A stretch of DNA of 64,000 nucleotides from Ephydatia muelleri (GCA_013339895.1 JABACO010000004.1:2412879-2476878), one strand, 5' to 3'. Positions 11,201 to 22,556 are shown, numbered from the stretch's first letter. Made by a program: numbers and translations. The notes: generated from the sequence alone by a model not told the origin.

Positions 11201-12414
11201 GCTTCCAACTGCTGTTGCTTGAAGATACGCATGAAGGAATCTTGTGGCAGTTGTGCCAAATAATCCACAGCATCAGATGATGATGCAACTTCATGAACAT
11301 AAGCCTCAGATTCCTCATCCAGTGAAACTTCTTTCAACTTTGTTTCTGCTGCTATCTTATCCTTCAAGTGATTAAAATGCTTTTGGATAGAACGATAGGA
11401 GCTGTTCACTTGTTGTAGCCTCTGTATTAACTCTGGGATATCTTCATGTATCCATACAAAAAAATAATAATCAGCTTATATGTATATGCATCATGCAGTG
11501 GTAAAAAGATACCTGTAATTGACGTGGGTAATTGTTCCAGCATCATTGGTGCAGCTGTGCTCAGCTTTCCAGCATTGCAGTTTCAAAACAGAGCAATAGG
11601 TTGAACACTTAGAGCAGCGCACAGCTCGACTATCATGTGGAAGTAGAAGGGGACAACTACTATACCTAATAGTCATTACGCCAGGAATGGAAGTTTCATC
11701 TCTGATTGCCACCTGCGTCCCTGCATGTGATATGTACAATAGTAACAAAACATACCAAGTCAAGGGTAATCATATACCTTCAGAACTATGCAGTGTTGGT
11801 GAGAAACTATTCCACTGTTGTACTAAGTCTCAGCATCAGGATTTCCTAAACAGATCTTGCAAGAATCCAGAATTTCAATGAGCTGATACACAGCATACAC
11901 TGAACAAAGTGTGGCACTGATTTTGGACAACTGTGGGAGCAAATCAACTGAAATGACTGTGCCCAGTGCTGAAACAGACCAGTTCAGCGTTTCCAAAATG
12001 GAAATAGTTATCAGAACAGTAGGTGTGGTACATGAAGGAACAACCATCTTGCAAAGGGTAAGTGGCACCCCTCAGCCGCAACAACCCAGGACGCCTTTAA
12101 TCCTTGGTTACGCAGCAACACAACTAACTGCTGAATCTTGGGGACAACAGAGATAGTGAGATTGCCTGGAGTTACAGATACGTTCACAAGATGCCGCGAA
12201 ACAGATACAACTAAGCCACGTAGTTGCGCCTTTTTCCTTTTCGCGTTCTTAATTGAACACATGCGAAACTTTGGCCGACCCATAGAACGGTCCTGTGATA
12301 GGAAATATTAATAAAAAATTTATCTTCGACTACAACAGGCAGTTTCTGTTTTAGCTGGCCCCTTAGAAATGCTATACGTTCTTTCTTGACGGTACAACTG
12401 TTGGACACTGCCAC
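8277..12414 (-). pseudogene. P-element/THAP9-type transposase, nearly full length, broken
   Basis: Minus-strand multi-exon gene of the P-element superfamily (cut-and-paste DNA transposase). From N to C: start region at 12414; a cysteine segment (DSRAVRCSKCSTY) near 11640; coiled coil then WHPLFIHWCLYLRH (11409-11126); LPSQRTLRDYTHYVQADVVF (near 10970-11030); DEMHIKEDLVFDRF (10869-10820); DGASSNRRL and SDPPHLLKTIRNCWSNW (10504-10330); DKFFNALNV (about 9980); QDPLERFFGCQRQRGRVHDN (near 9500-9540); C-terminal LTYEELNELHYAAGYVPRAL and NLVNRDGLMCINN (8800-8580). I see no C2CH THAP finger at the N-terminus. A homopolymer frameshift at about 10731-10739 (eight or nine G), a break near 9690 and other frame changes argue for a dead copy. 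Its 5' exons recur at 21034-22018 and 44263-44590. Confidence 0.9.
9691..9756 (-). repeat. In-frame 33-bp tandem duplication in the P-element ORF
   Basis: The 33-bp block starting ACCATTACGTGTCTCATCAC is present twice, exactly (9691-9723 and 9724-9756). On the minus strand it repeats 11 codons (RMLLSDETRNG). The exact identity points to a recent slippage event. Confidence 0.95.
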
Positions 12415-12730
12415 ATTGCCATCAAACTGTTTCAGGCCATAAAACTGTTACAGTCGATTAGTACAACCCATTTGTAGTAACGAGACGTTATTAGTAACCT
12501 TATGGCACGTAACCTGCACAAGAAACAGTCCTACACAAAAATTTGGTCACGGCAAGTCTCTTTTTCGCAGAAATTACACCAGATGTTCTAAGCGATCAAA
12601 AGGTAGGTAGTGATACTAGATATTGAAAATCCAACACAAACTCTCCTCTCTATACTATCTCTGATGGTAGTGGTTGCGGCTTTGTCGACAGTTTGAGGAC
12701 GAGTCTGTTTGACACTGAATGAGAGATGAC
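12415..12730. other. P-element 5' flank / probable 5' terminal region
   Basis: No coding sequence is seen upstream of the transposase start. The stretch is kept in units 1 to 3 (also about 21988-22312 and 44591-44872), ending GAATGAGAGATGACTGAA just before R1. It may contain the element's 5' end and promoter. I could not define terminal inverted repeats by eye. Confidence 0.5.
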
Positions 12731-12960
12731 TGAAAGGTACTGAAGGAATGTAGAAAGTGTTGACTGTTCACATGTAGAAACTACTCGACTGTCGTTTAGC
12801 TTGTGAATTAATGGTGTGGTGCCATATTTTTAAAGGATCGAATGTATCTATGATATGAGCCGATCAAAGGTCTGGTTACTAAATTAAAATTAAAATGTAT
12901 CTAATTTATCGACACAGTACTAAAGTAATCACGCGACCTCAAAAAGCTCAACACATGGAA
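12731..12960. repeat. Dispersed repeat R1, copy 2
   Basis: Same repeat as at 3549, in direct orientation and about 9.2 kb away, shortened between the GATCGAATG and TAATCACGCGACC parts. It ends in AGCTCAACACATGG. Confidence 0.8.
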
Positions 12961-13037
12961 ACATTGGAGCCGACGAACAGGTTAGTTTTTGAAAAGTCGG
13001 AGGAAGGATTGAAGCTAGTGATCGGATTATAGACTTT

Positions 13038-13343
13038 ATGTTTCTCATAGAAGCAAGCGTGCACATTTTAGCAGTAAGGGTCTATATACTGTTCGTACGT
13101 GGTTTGTTTTTCAATGGTTGTTTCATTTTAAGCGGTGCATATTATGGGAGCGATGTTCTAAACCATTTGAACATTGCATGCGCGCACATGTTACACCACA
13201 ACGCTCTCCGGTTGACGAGGGAAGGGAGGGAACACAAGATGCATAGGGGTAAAGTTACCTTTTACATGTGTGCATGTACCAGCGCGACGCGTCATACCAT
13301 CTACATGCAAGGTGGCATGGTTGACGACACTGTTTTCGCGTAG
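13038..13343 (+). other. Small ORF kept in two units, function unknown
   Basis: A 101-codon frame with a hydrophobic N-terminal stretch (VRVYILFVRGLFF). Unit 2 (22634-22939) has the same full length with few changes. Unit 3 keeps only the first two-thirds (to 45403) before unrelated sequence, and unit 4 has an internal deletion near 55280. No family is recognised. Conservation is explained by recent duplication alone, so coding status is doubtful. The rest of 12961-14020 shows no gene. A short ATG frame at 12955 (METLEPTNR, followed by GTTAGT) could be a small first exon. Confidence 0.3.
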
Positions 13344-14020
13344 GCCTATGTGATTGGTCTGGCAACGCTGTCACCATAACAATAAACGCGACGAATCAAC
13401 TCTGTTTTAGTTTCGGGGCCTAACCCATGTACGCGATAAATAACTCACTAATTTAATATGGCATGTGAATTTGCGCAGCTGCATGCATGCATGCATGTAT
13501 CAAGTGGGTTCGTTCTTAAGGCCAGTCTATGATCATGTGACTGAATGTCAGCACAGTCTCCATGATCCAATATCACGTGCACTCACACCACTACGTCATA
13601 CATTAAATGAAGAACTTTCCTAAACATGTACCCTTTTTTTTCTTCAAAAGAAGGACCCTCCTGCTCTCAAAGCTTTGAACGCTCTGGTTTACTAGTGGTT
13701 ATGGGCACTTCAGCTGATTGATTGACTGTAATCTGATCTATTGATCTTGCAACCATAACAGGCTAGAAGAAGAGATCCGTTTTCCCTCATCAAGCCAAGG
13801 GGGGACGCTGTTAATTTTGCAAGTGAATTTGGGTGTACATCTGAAGGTTATATATGTATAATGTTCTCTGTTAATTGATCATCTTGTTGCCATGGTTCTA
13901 TAGACTCAGCCTCGGGGTTCTGTACGGTCAGCTGGCCTGTTCTTAGAGGGTTTCAGAAACTCTCTGTTTCTATGGAGCACATTACCCTCTACATTAAACA
14001 CATAGGACCAACCGGATACC

Positions 14021-15560
14021 TTATCTGTACAGGAGACTGGTTCTGCTGGGCCTTCTTAGCTTTGACATCCTTAACCAGAACTGGTTCGCTAACTTGTAAC
14101 GGGGGTAGAATCTTTCCATGGCTGTGTTGGTGTTCTTGTATGTGATGCTTTCTTCTCCCAAACCTTTGCCACTAGACAGGGCTCTAACTTCCTCGCTTTC
14201 ATTCAGGGGAACCACACTTCTAGTTCTCCTTCCAAACAACCGCTGACATGGACTTGTGCCTCAATCTACTGCTGCCACTCTAGTATGACTAGTATCCTGA
14301 CTCCTTTTCAGCAGTCTCTTGGCAATCTTCACAGCAGCTTCCGCTTTGCCATCTGACCGACTATGATTTGGTCCAGACACTGAGTGAGCAAACTCCCATG
14401 GCTTAGCAAATTTCCCGAATTGATATGACAGGAACTATGGTCCTCCATCAGTGTGTACCACCTCTGGAATACCATGTCAGGTAAATTGTTCCTTGCAAAT
14501 GGTAATAACAGCTGAGGTCAGAGTGAGGAAGTTTTGACATTTAGAAGAAATCTGTTAGATAATTCACCTCGATCAAGTATTCTTCTTTGCTGCGAAATAA
14601 ATTCAATCCACTTTTGCACCTGCAATGTTTTGGTATATCGTGGGCTAGGTATTTTTCTTTATGCTGTGCTGGAGCATCTTTCTCACAGGTTCAGCACGCT
14701 TTGATAACCTTGAGTCATGTTGGGCCAGTACACAGCATCCTTGGCTCTGTGATGGGTTGATTCTCAGCCCACATGGCTTGTGTGAAGTCTCTGAAGATAA
14801 TCTGCTCTTTCCCAGCGACTGTGTAACTACTACTTGTTCCCATTTGTAGAGGACACCATCTTGGTACACTAGTCATTACTTAAAATTCCAGTATTTTGTG
14901 CGGGCACATCTTTCACCTGGTTTGGCCACCCCTGCACGAGAACCACTTTTTGTTCTTCATCATCCACTGCTGCCTTCTGAACCTCCACCAACCTCTGATC
15001 CCTTACATGCACAGCATCCTTACACTGTGCATGTAAGGGATCAGCTTATCCTCTTCTGTAGTCCATGATAGGGCATCTGCTACTATCTGCTCTTTCCCAG
15101 CGATTTATGACACAACCAAATTGTACCTCTATAGGGGACAGCAACATTTGCTGTAGCCATTGTGGCGCTGCCAAAATGGACTACTTGTTAATGTCTTCCA
15201 GCAGTTTGTGATCGGTTTCCACAGCTGTTCTCTTTCCATATATATCGATCAATTACAGGCAAACACAATAGCAAGATCTATGGCTACATAATGTTTTTTG
15301 CTGTTGCTAAGAGACCTTGATACCAACATAATTGGGCAACCGTCTTGTAAGCAGTTTGCACTCAAAACATCGGAGCTAGTACAGTGTATCACAGTGTATG
15401 GTCGTTAGCTTATATACATCATAATACACTAGCAGGAGTTCACTCGTGATGAACTTCTTGACCCCATTACAACATGTCTGCTCTAACTCACCCCAGTTCC
15501 ATTTGACGTTGGCTTCCTCAATGGCTCAGTTGCCTGCGAGAGATTTGGAACAAATTTGAC
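14021..15560 (-). pseudogene. Ty3/gypsy-type RNase H-integrase remnant, copy 1
   Basis: Minus strand, high to low coordinates: an RNase H motif (VETDHKLLEDI) near 15200; a spacer segment (LVYQDGVLYKWEQ) near 14840; the integrase HHCC-side region (CEKDAPAQHKEKYLAHDIP) near 14650-14690; a core segment (YLIEVNYLTDFF) near 14560; HTDGG near 14440; WEFAHSVS and NHSRSDGKAEAAVKIAKRLL near 14310-14400; then a C-terminal tail (FGRRTRSVVPLNESEEVR) to 14021. Many stops and frame changes show decay. This half is not collinear with the gag-RT half at 5885-8160, so the two are probably different insertions or rearranged. Copies are in units 2 and 4. Confidence 0.85.
14997..15042. repeat. 18-bp inverted repeat stem-loop in the gypsy remnant
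   Basis: GATCCCTTACATGCACAG and its reverse complement are separated by the 10-base loop CATCCTTACA. The same stem-loop is kept in the copies near 24607-24652 and 57247-57292. Confidence 0.9.
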
Positions 15561-16003
15561 CAAACAGTTACACATTTGGTTGTCGCAATGTCTGTGACAT
15601 TACTTATTTCAGGCGTTTGATCTTCAGAACCAGCATGTCATAGAACTATCAATGAAATATTCTGTGCATGCACTTTCTGATTTAACTTTTAAAGCTAAAT
15701 TATCGTATCGATTCACATCACATGCACATTCATAGTACAACTTGCAACTATATGCAGGTTGAGTTGACACTTATGAGCATTCTCACGGGTTCCCAGTCCA
15801 TGGTCATCCACAAATGTTCTTCTTCGCTGACCATAACATTTTTTGGTGGTCCATGGTTATTACCTCATTATGGGATCGATTTGCGAAAACAGAGCTAACG
15901 CAATTTTCTATTTTAAATATTCTTGAAGTCTGAAATGTCCTCTATACCAGTGCTTCTTAAAGTTCTTAATTTTAAATTGGCCATACATTTCAACGAAAGT
16001 GTT
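15561..16003. other. Unassigned flank between gypsy remnant and inverted repeat
   Basis: AT-rich sequence with no recognisable gene. It is shared with units 2 and 4 (about 25150-25610 and 57790-58254). Confidence 0.6.
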
Positions 16004-16296
16004 ACCGTAGAATACCAGATATAACATCCCCCCCCCCCCTCCGCCCCTTATGTGAGACCCTAAAAAAATGGCATGTTTATGAAACGAGCGTATCTCCAAA
16101 ACCCGTCATGCCACCACGTACCTTGTTCAAACTCATATTGTGGTACCACTTCTTTCTTATAAAAACTGACTATTTGGGATTGCACTGACATGCTTTTGGA
16201 GATACGCTCGTTTCAAAAACATGCGGTTTTTTTTTTTTAGGGTATCCCGTAAGGGGCGGGGGGGGGAGGGGGGTCGTTTCTGGTATTCTACGGTAC
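16004..16296. mobile_element. Fold-back element with arms of about 105 bp
   Basis: The left arm (about 16004-16114, starting GTTACCGTAGAATACCAG) pairs with the right arm (about 16193-16296, ending CTGGTATTCTACGGTAC). Shared inner blocks are CCGCCCCTTA, a C-rich run and GAAACGAGCGTATCTCCAAAA. The spacer is about 80 bp. Units 2 and 4 keep only the left arm (25611-25722 and 58252-58365). It resembles a MITE or fold-back transposon. Confidence 0.8.
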
Positions 16297-16740
16297 ATTT
16301 TATGATGATGTACCATCTACATCCATGGTGTGCTTTCGAGGTCACACGTGGTCATAGATTATTTATGGGTGCAAATTTCACTAATCAGTGGTATGCTCAT
16401 GGCAGCTGACCACACCATAGAGTATAGGACTGAGGGAATTTGGAAATAGGACTCCTCATTGTTGCATAAGGTCTACAATTGCATGTCAGGTGTCCTTGAT
16501 ACGTTAAATCAATACATTATTGCCTAGCTGCCTACTTGCATGAGGCCCTGTCCATTTGCAACCACACCCATCATTAGCCTCCTCTATGGTGTCTCATATG
16601 CAGTGACATGCATTTTTAAGATCCTGCGCACTAAGCATCTAGTTATATTGCCTAAATACTATTGTTTGATTAGAATTGGACAATACATTCAAGTGCTTCA
16701 TTTCAGTTTAATACACCGCTACCCTACCAACAGTGTGGTT

Positions 16741-18933
16741 ATGGAGAAACCCTTTCCACACATCACCTGTGGTGTGTGCTTCAAGCCCTACAAGGATCCT
16801 AGAATGCTGTCATGTTTGCACTCCTTCTGTCTACAATGTCTCCATCATGAGATAGGGAAAAGTGGTTCCCAACAAATGTTCCAATGTCCCATCTGTGAAC
16901 GAAACACCAGCATCCCAGTGGGAGGGGCCAGTGGTCTCCCTCAGAACCTCCATCTTGGATTTGAAGTAGAGGTAGCAGGGTACATGTCCAAGATGGTGAA
17001 CAACAGTGATGTAGCATGTGACCACTGCATAGATGGGGACAATGGTCCTGCAGTGGTGTTCTGTTGTACATGTCATCAGTTCCTATGCAAGGTGGCTTAT
17101 GAGTGCCATAGAACTGGTCGCCATCTCACCAAACACAATATGGTTGGACTAGACCAGGAGGGAGCCAGACAGCTGCATACCACCATGAAGCCAAGAGAGC
17201 ATTACTGCTCTCAGCTTAACCATGAAGAGAATAAATTAAATTTTTATTGTGAGACTTGTAGCTTGCTGGTATGCCGTGACTGCACTACAGTTGCCCACAA
17301 AACCCACACTGTGAAGGAAATATCCACAGTAGCAAAGACCCATCAAATAGAAATCACAGGAACACTTGAAGATGCAAAAGAGGTAGTGACAAAGCTGACT
17401 GGAGCCATGGATGAAAATAACAGGATGATAGAACAAGTGGAGATCTCCAAAAGAAATGCTTCATTGGCCATCAACAATGCCTTTGAAACACTCCAACAAA
17501 CATTGGAAGAAAGGAAAAAGACACTATTGTCAGAGTTAGAGACCATTTCACTGTCCAGGACAACAGCTCTGACCCTCCAGAAGGAACAGTTTGAGAAGAT
17601 GGTTGGAGACATTGGTCACTACACTGATATGGCATCCCAGATCCTGCAGACCCACACTGACCATGAGATTGTAGCATTGGGAGGACTCATACCCACTGAA
17701 CTGCAGGCCACCCTCAAGAGGGTCCAGACCATTTCCCTCACTCCAAACCAACACAGCAACATAAATGTGTCTGTGCAAACAGATGATCTTACACGACTAC
17801 TATTGATATTAGGAAATTTGTTTGAGTTTTATTTTTCTCCATCTTCAAGCACTTGGATGTCCACATCAGTAGCCAAGGTGGGAACCAGGTACGACGTAAA
17901 AATACAAAGCAAGACCTCAGAGGGGGAGGAGTACCCATATGGTGGTGTCGAGGTGAAGGGTGAGATGAGGTCCAAGACCCATAATGGAGCAGTTGTGTAT
18001 GGAGAGGTGGAGGACCACAGGGATGGTACCTACACCATCACCCTCACCCCTCAAACTGCTGGTCCTCACCAGCTCCTCATCACAATGGATGGTCAGCATA
18101 TACAGAATAGTCCTAATGACCTTGATGTGAGGCCTAAACATGACTACCGTATCTTATGTAATGCCCAACAAGTGATCCAGTGTAATGGGCCCAGATGTGT
18201 AGCCATCCATGGCAATGGTAACATTTATGTAGCGAGCAATGATGACTGCATTTATGTGTTTGATCAAACAGGTCAACTGACGAATACCATAGGTAGAAGG
18301 GGAAGAGGTCATGGTCAGTTCTCTCATCCATCTGGTATATCCATCAAGGGAGATGTGTTGTATGTTGCTGATAGTGGCAACCATCGTGTACAGAAGCTGA
18401 CATCAAGTGGAATACTCCTTCATACGTTTGGTCAGCGGGGATCAGGTCAGGGACAGTTCAATGAGCCAATGTGTGTCATCATTGACTTCAACAACAAACT
18501 GATTGTGTCTGACTGTAATAACCATAGGATACAAATATTCAATGAAAATGGTGGTTGGTTCTTAACCATAGATGGTAATGGCTCAGGCAATCATAGATTT
18601 CGGTCTCCATGTGGTCTTGCCTTGGACCCTCAGGGAAACATTCATGTTGCAGCCTATGGTACATGCACTGTTAAAGTGTTTACCAAAGAAGGTGTCTATG
18701 TCAGGATGTATGGTGATCCTAATGGTCCCATTGGAATAGCCATTGATGATGAAGGCTACAGCTTTGTCAGTGAGTGTTGGGGCCATTGTCTCTCCATCTA
18801 TGATCCTGAAGGGAACAAGATCCACACAGTGGGGAATCTGGACTATCCCAATGGTACTGCACTAGATCCCAGAGATGGCAGTGTGTTCATTGCTAAGTAT
18901 AGTGCTGACACTGTATTGAAGTATTGTGTTTGA
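16741..18933 (+). CDS. TRIM-NHL E3 ubiquitin ligase-like protein 1
   Basis: Intronless 730-codon gene of the TRIM2/3/71-like class; the expected activity is RING-dependent ubiquitin transfer with an NHL propeller for RNA or protein targets. RING C3HC4: C10, C13, C25, H27, C30, C33, C49, C52. B-box 1 is about 93-132. B-box 2 is about 156-189 (C156, C170, C173, C178, C181, H186, H189). A coiled coil runs about 195-350. A filamin/ABP280-type domain is about 385-480. An NHL propeller of about six blades follows (motifs PSGISI, LYVAD, NHRVQKL, NHRIQIF). The frame is open upstream to an ATG at 16540, but the ATG at 16741 (MEKPFP) is chosen because it is where the paralogs become alignable. The protein is cytosolic by analogy. 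It is one of only two intact copies. Its NHL residues differ from the paralogs at the same blade positions, while the coiled coil is nearly unchanged. Confidence 0.93.
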   Translation: MEKPFPHITCGVCFKPYKDPRMLSCLHSFCLQCLHHEIGKSGSQQMFQCPICERNTSIPVGGASGLPQNLHLGFEVEVAGYMSKMVNNSDVACDHCIDGDNGPAVVFCCTCHQFLCKVAYECHRTGRHLTKHNMVGLDQEGARQLHTTMKPREHYCSQLNHEENKLNFYCETCSLLVCRDCTTVAHKTHTVKEISTVAKTHQIEITGTLEDAKEVVTKLTGAMDENNRMIEQVEISKRNASLAINNAFETLQQTLEERKKTLLSELETISLSRTTALTLQKEQFEKMVGDIGHYTDMASQILQTHTDHEIVALGGLIPTELQATLKRVQTISLTPNQHSNINVSVQTDDLTRLLLILGNLFEFYFSPSSSTWMSTSVAKVGTRYDVKIQSKTSEGEEYPYGGVEVKGEMRSKTHNGAVVYGEVEDHRDGTYTITLTPQTAGPHQLLITMDGQHIQNSPNDLDVRPKHDYRILCNAQQVIQCNGPRCVAIHGNGNIYVASNDDCIYVFDQTGQLTNTIGRRGRGHGQFSHPSGISIKGDVLYVADSGNHRVQKLTSSGILLHTFGQRGSGQGQFNEPMCVIIDFNNKLIVSDCNNHRIQIFNENGGWFLTIDGNGSGNHRFRSPCGLALDPQGNIHVAAYGTCTVKVFTKEGVYVRMYGDPNGPIGIAIDDEGYSFVSECWGHCLSIYDPEGNKIHTVGNLDYPNGTALDPRDGSVFIAKYSADTVLKYCV

Positions 18934-19764
18934 AAATGTACTACTATTGTAGAATATTTCCAAGTCATATTATGTAAGCTTTTGAATATAATTTATATTA
19001 AAATTTAAATGGTCAACAGTATTGAGAAATGTGAAACAAAAGAGACGTAACGCTTGCATTGAAACATATGGGTACAGCGCCTTGTGACAGATAGTCTGTG
19101 TATGAATCGCTGTGTTAAGGACACTTGAGACCTCTAGAATATATTTGAAAAAAAAAAAGGTTAAGGTCCCTTTTCACTTCAATTATCCCATATAGAAAAT
19201 AATATTCAAATGATACTGTGACTAACAGGCAACAGAGCAGCTGTTGTACTGGACATTATAATAATATTTGTTAGGTCCAATTTGGCTGCAACAATCCCAT
19301 ATAGTTTTCCTCCATATGTGGAATTGATGTCTCAACCAAGATGGGGCTATTCACTGATTGAAGTGAAAACATTTAATTCGTCTCCGAATGTGACCATGCC
19401 TCCTATAGTGACTTTAGTGTTATCCTGTGAATTCCATGTACATGTACACTTGTTATGCAATGACTCTGGCTTTTCATGATGAAGACAATATGGAGTATAT
19501 AGTGAGGGTAGGTAGTGAGATGGGCTTGGGCCAGGAGTACCCTCCAGCCAGATTCTAAACCTCCCTATGTCCTAGAGGAAGCAGCAGTTGGTGCTGCACA
19601 TTGAGCACTACTTTGAGCTGATGGGGGGAGGTTTGGTGAAGATGGCATGTGGGTTGTGTACTTGAATATGTGGGTCTGGAGCTCAAAATCATGTCCAATC
19701 AAGCTTGGAGCTGTACATACATGGTAGTGTGCATTTGCTACTGGTCCCCAGCCCATACCATCAA
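18934..19764. other. TRIM 1 3' flank
   Basis: Non-coding flank with ATTAAA-type poly(A) signal candidates near 18995. Copies follow the other TRIM genes or tails (28628-29400, 49381-50200, 61269-62025). It stops abruptly at about 19764, where it joins sequence that belongs 3' of a SOAT block. Confidence 0.75.
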
Positions 19765-19936
19765 CCCTGTCTGAATTTCAGCATCTGAGGATGTCCACAT
19801 CTGTGCTGGTGCTGCGTTGTAGCACTGTGCTAAGGCTAATCCAGTGGTGCCATCAGCCTTGTAGTTAAAAGCTACTGAAGGAATGTAGAAAGTGTTGACT
19901 GTTCACATGTAGAAACTACTCGACTGTCGTTTAGCT
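19765..19936. repeat. Deletion junction followed by a truncated R1
   Basis: From about 19765 the sequence (CCCTGTCTGAATTTCAGCAT) matches 3455-3550, 43080-43182 and 53838-53940, the end of SOAT blocks. An R1 fragment (19869-19936) then breaks off at CTGTCGTTTAGC and continues directly as GARS intron. The SOAT block expected here is missing. Confidence 0.75.
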
Positions 19937-20431
19937 GTAAGTACAGCTTAAATAACATAGAATGTACCATGTGAACAGTGTGCAATGTCAGCAAAGCATA
20001 CTCCAGAGGTGAGGTTGTATTAAGCCTGCTAGGATTGGTTGACCTACATGCTGTTGGCAGCTGTGAAAATAGGTGTTGTTTTGAGTGCATGTATTTTAAT
20101 GTGTAGTCGGTAATGCATTAGGCTGGCTAAACCTCTACTCTAGTTTGGGAAAGGGGGGGAGGGGGGGGGGTGTAACACTTGTGGAGTTGGCAAGGGTTGT
20201 AACCACACCCATTATGAGCTGGGGAGTAAATACCTGTGGTCACCCACCCCTCCTGCCTTAGAAATTATGGACTATGTGTCTGGAATGGAAATTTTTTGTG
20301 TAAACTAGAACCGCCACACACCTTTCCCCCATGGGATGGGGCGTGGGTGGTTCCTCCCACGCTAACACATTACCTTCATTTGTAAAGGTATTCAAATGGT
20401 GGGTGAGTTTGATCCGCTTCACTCACCTTAG

Positions 20432-20840
20432 CTGAGAGTTTGAAAGAGGCCGGCAAGGTTGACGACAGCAGTGGTTCCATTGGACGGCGCTATGCGCGCA
20501 CTGACGAGATTGGTATTCCATTTGGAGTCACCATAGACTTCGATACCATCAAGACAGACTCTGTGACCTTGAGGGAGCGAAACTCCACCCGCCAAGTCAG
20601 GGTTAAGGTGAGTGCGATGATTTACTGTTGCATTTAAAATGTGAAATAAAACTAGAAACAGAAAAGTCATTGGAGTGTTTACTTAATTTGTCACTGTCGC
20701 TGTGGCAACACCCGTCTTTACAGATCAGCGAGCTGGCTGAGGCTGTGAGGGGATTGGTCAGAGGTTGGTTTGTCTGGGCGGATGTGGAGGCGAAGTACCC
20801 AGCATTCAGTGGGCAGGAGAGTACTACTAGTCAGGAATGA
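20432..20840 (+). pseudogene. GARS1: GARS 3' exons, copy 2 (last two exons)
   Basis: Exon 20432-20607 and exon 20724-20840 repeat the last two GARS exons of copy 1, with the same acceptors (CCTTAG, TTACAG) and donor (GTGAGT). Here the frame is open: a 9-bp in-frame deletion removes three codons before VDDSSGS, in place of the one-base deletion of copy 1. The motif 3 exon is absent because the duplicate starts inside the preceding intron (19937-20431). Without catalytic exons it cannot encode a synthetase. Confidence 0.88.
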
Positions 20841-21033
20841 AACCATGGAAACAAGACTGTTGCGTTTTTGTTGAAAAATTTTTTTTTAATGTAGAAATTG
20901 GAATGAGGTTGTCATACAGTTGCCAAAATCAAGTGTATCATGTTGATGTGTTGTGTCATTTAGGGCTGGCTGGCTGGCATGTGTATTATATGTAGATAGT
21001 TTTCATAGCACTTACAATTATTAGTGTACATGT

Positions 21034-22018
21034 GCCTATACAAAAAAATAATAATCAGCTTATATGTATATGCATCATGCAGTGGTAAAAAGATCCCTGT
21101 AATTGACGTGGGTAATTGTTCCAGCATCATTGGTGCAGCTGTGCTCAGCTTTCCAGCATTGCAGTTTCAAAACAGAGCGATAGGTTGAACACTTAGAGCA
21201 GCGCACAGCTCGACTATCATGTGGAAGTAGAAGGGGACAACTACTATGCCTAATAGTCATTACGCCAGGAATGGAAGTTTCATCTCTGATTGCCACTAGC
21301 GTCCCTGCATGTGATATGTAAAATAGTAACAAAACATACCAAGTCAAGGGTAATCATATACCTTCAGAACTATGCAGTGTTGGTGAGAAACTATTCCACT
21401 GTTGTACTAAGTCTCAGCATCAGGATTTCCTAAACAGATCTTGCAAGAATCCAGAATTTCAATGAGCTGATACACAGCATACACTGAACAAAGTGTGGCA
21501 CTGATTTTGGACAACTGTGGGAGCAAATCAACTGTGATGAGCCCAGTGCTGAAACAGACCAGTTCAGCGTTTCCAAAATGGAAATAGTTATCAGAACAGT
21601 AGGTGTGGTACATGAAGGAACAACCATCTTGCAAAGGGTAAGTGGCACCCCTCAGCAGCAACAACCCAGGACGCCTTTAATCCTTGGGTACGCAGCAACA
21701 CAACTAACTGCTGAATCTTGGGGACAACAGAGATAGTGAGATTGCCTGGAGTTACAGATACGTTCACGCGAAACAGATACAACTAAGCTACGTAGTTGCG
21801 CCTTTTTCTTTTTCGCGGTTCTTAATTGAACACATGCGAAACTTTGGCCGACCCATAGAACGGTCCTGTAGTAGGAAATATTAATAAAAAATTTATCTTC
21901 GACTACAACAGGCAGTTTCTGTTTTAGCTGGCCCCTTAGAAATGCTATACGTTCTTTCTTGACGGTACAACTGTTGGACACTGCCACATAGCCATCAAAC
22001 TGTTTCAGGCCATAAAAC
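21034..22018 (-). pseudogene. P-element transposase 5' exons, copy 2
   Basis: Matches 11452-12440 with few changes and includes the N-terminal start (21987) and the DSRAVRCSKC segment. It begins abruptly at 21034, so the catalytic and C-terminal exons are absent. About 35 bp separate it from GARS 3' flank that ends near 20998. An indel of 7 bp near 21770 and another near 21536 add frame damage. Confidence 0.85.
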
Positions 22019-22312
22019 TGTTACAGTCGATTAGTACAACCCATTTGTAGTAACGAGACGTTATTAGTAACCTTATGGCACGTAACCTGCACAAGAAACA
22101 GTCCTACACAAAAATTTGGTCACGGCAAGTCTCTTTTTCGCAGAAATTAAATCCTGACACCAGATGTTTTAAGCGATCAAAAGGTAGTTAGTGATACTAG
22201 ATATTGAAAATCCAACGCAAACTCACCTTTCTATACTATCTCTGATGGTAGTGGTTGCGGCTTTGTCGACAGTTTGAGGACGAGTCTGTTTGACACTGAA
22301 TGAGAGATGACT

Positions 22313-22556
22313 GAAGGTACTGAAGGAATGTAGAAAGTGTTGACTGTTCACATGTAGAAACTACTCGACTGTCGTTTAGCTTGCGAATTAGTGGTGTGGT
22401 GCCATATTTTTAAAGAATCGAATGTGTATCAATGTACCCACTAAATATGGGCCGATCAAGGTCTGGTTACTAAATTAAAATTAAAATGTATCTAATTTAT
22501 CGACACAGTTCTAAAGTAATCACGCGACCTCAAAAAGCTCAACACATGGAAACATG
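22313..22556. repeat. Dispersed repeat R1, copy in unit 2 (3' side)
   Basis: Same repeat and orientation as at 12731, starting GGTACTGAAGGAATGTAG. It follows the P-element 5' flank directly. Confidence 0.8.

Noticed and set aside
5885..15560. One continuous Ty3/gypsy element on the minus strand
   Set aside because: On that strand the RNase H-integrase half lies upstream of the gag-RT half, with a P element between them. They cannot be read as one collinear element.
16540..16740. Use of the upstream ATG to give a 797-residue TRIM 1
   Set aside because: The extra 67 residues align poorly with the upstream frames of copies 2 and 4, while MEKPFP is common to all complete copies. The upstream frame is probably leader or intron sequence.
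16799..18825. Many reading frames of 60-143 codons opposite the TRIM genes (also opposite copies 2 to 4)
   Set aside because: They are antisense shadows of the conserved TRIM coding sequence and show no family features.
4461..20840. A functional glycyl-tRNA synthetase gene
   Set aside because: No upstream exons with motifs 1 and 2 are present; SOAT or TRIM flank lies 5' in each case, and copy 1 is frameshifted.
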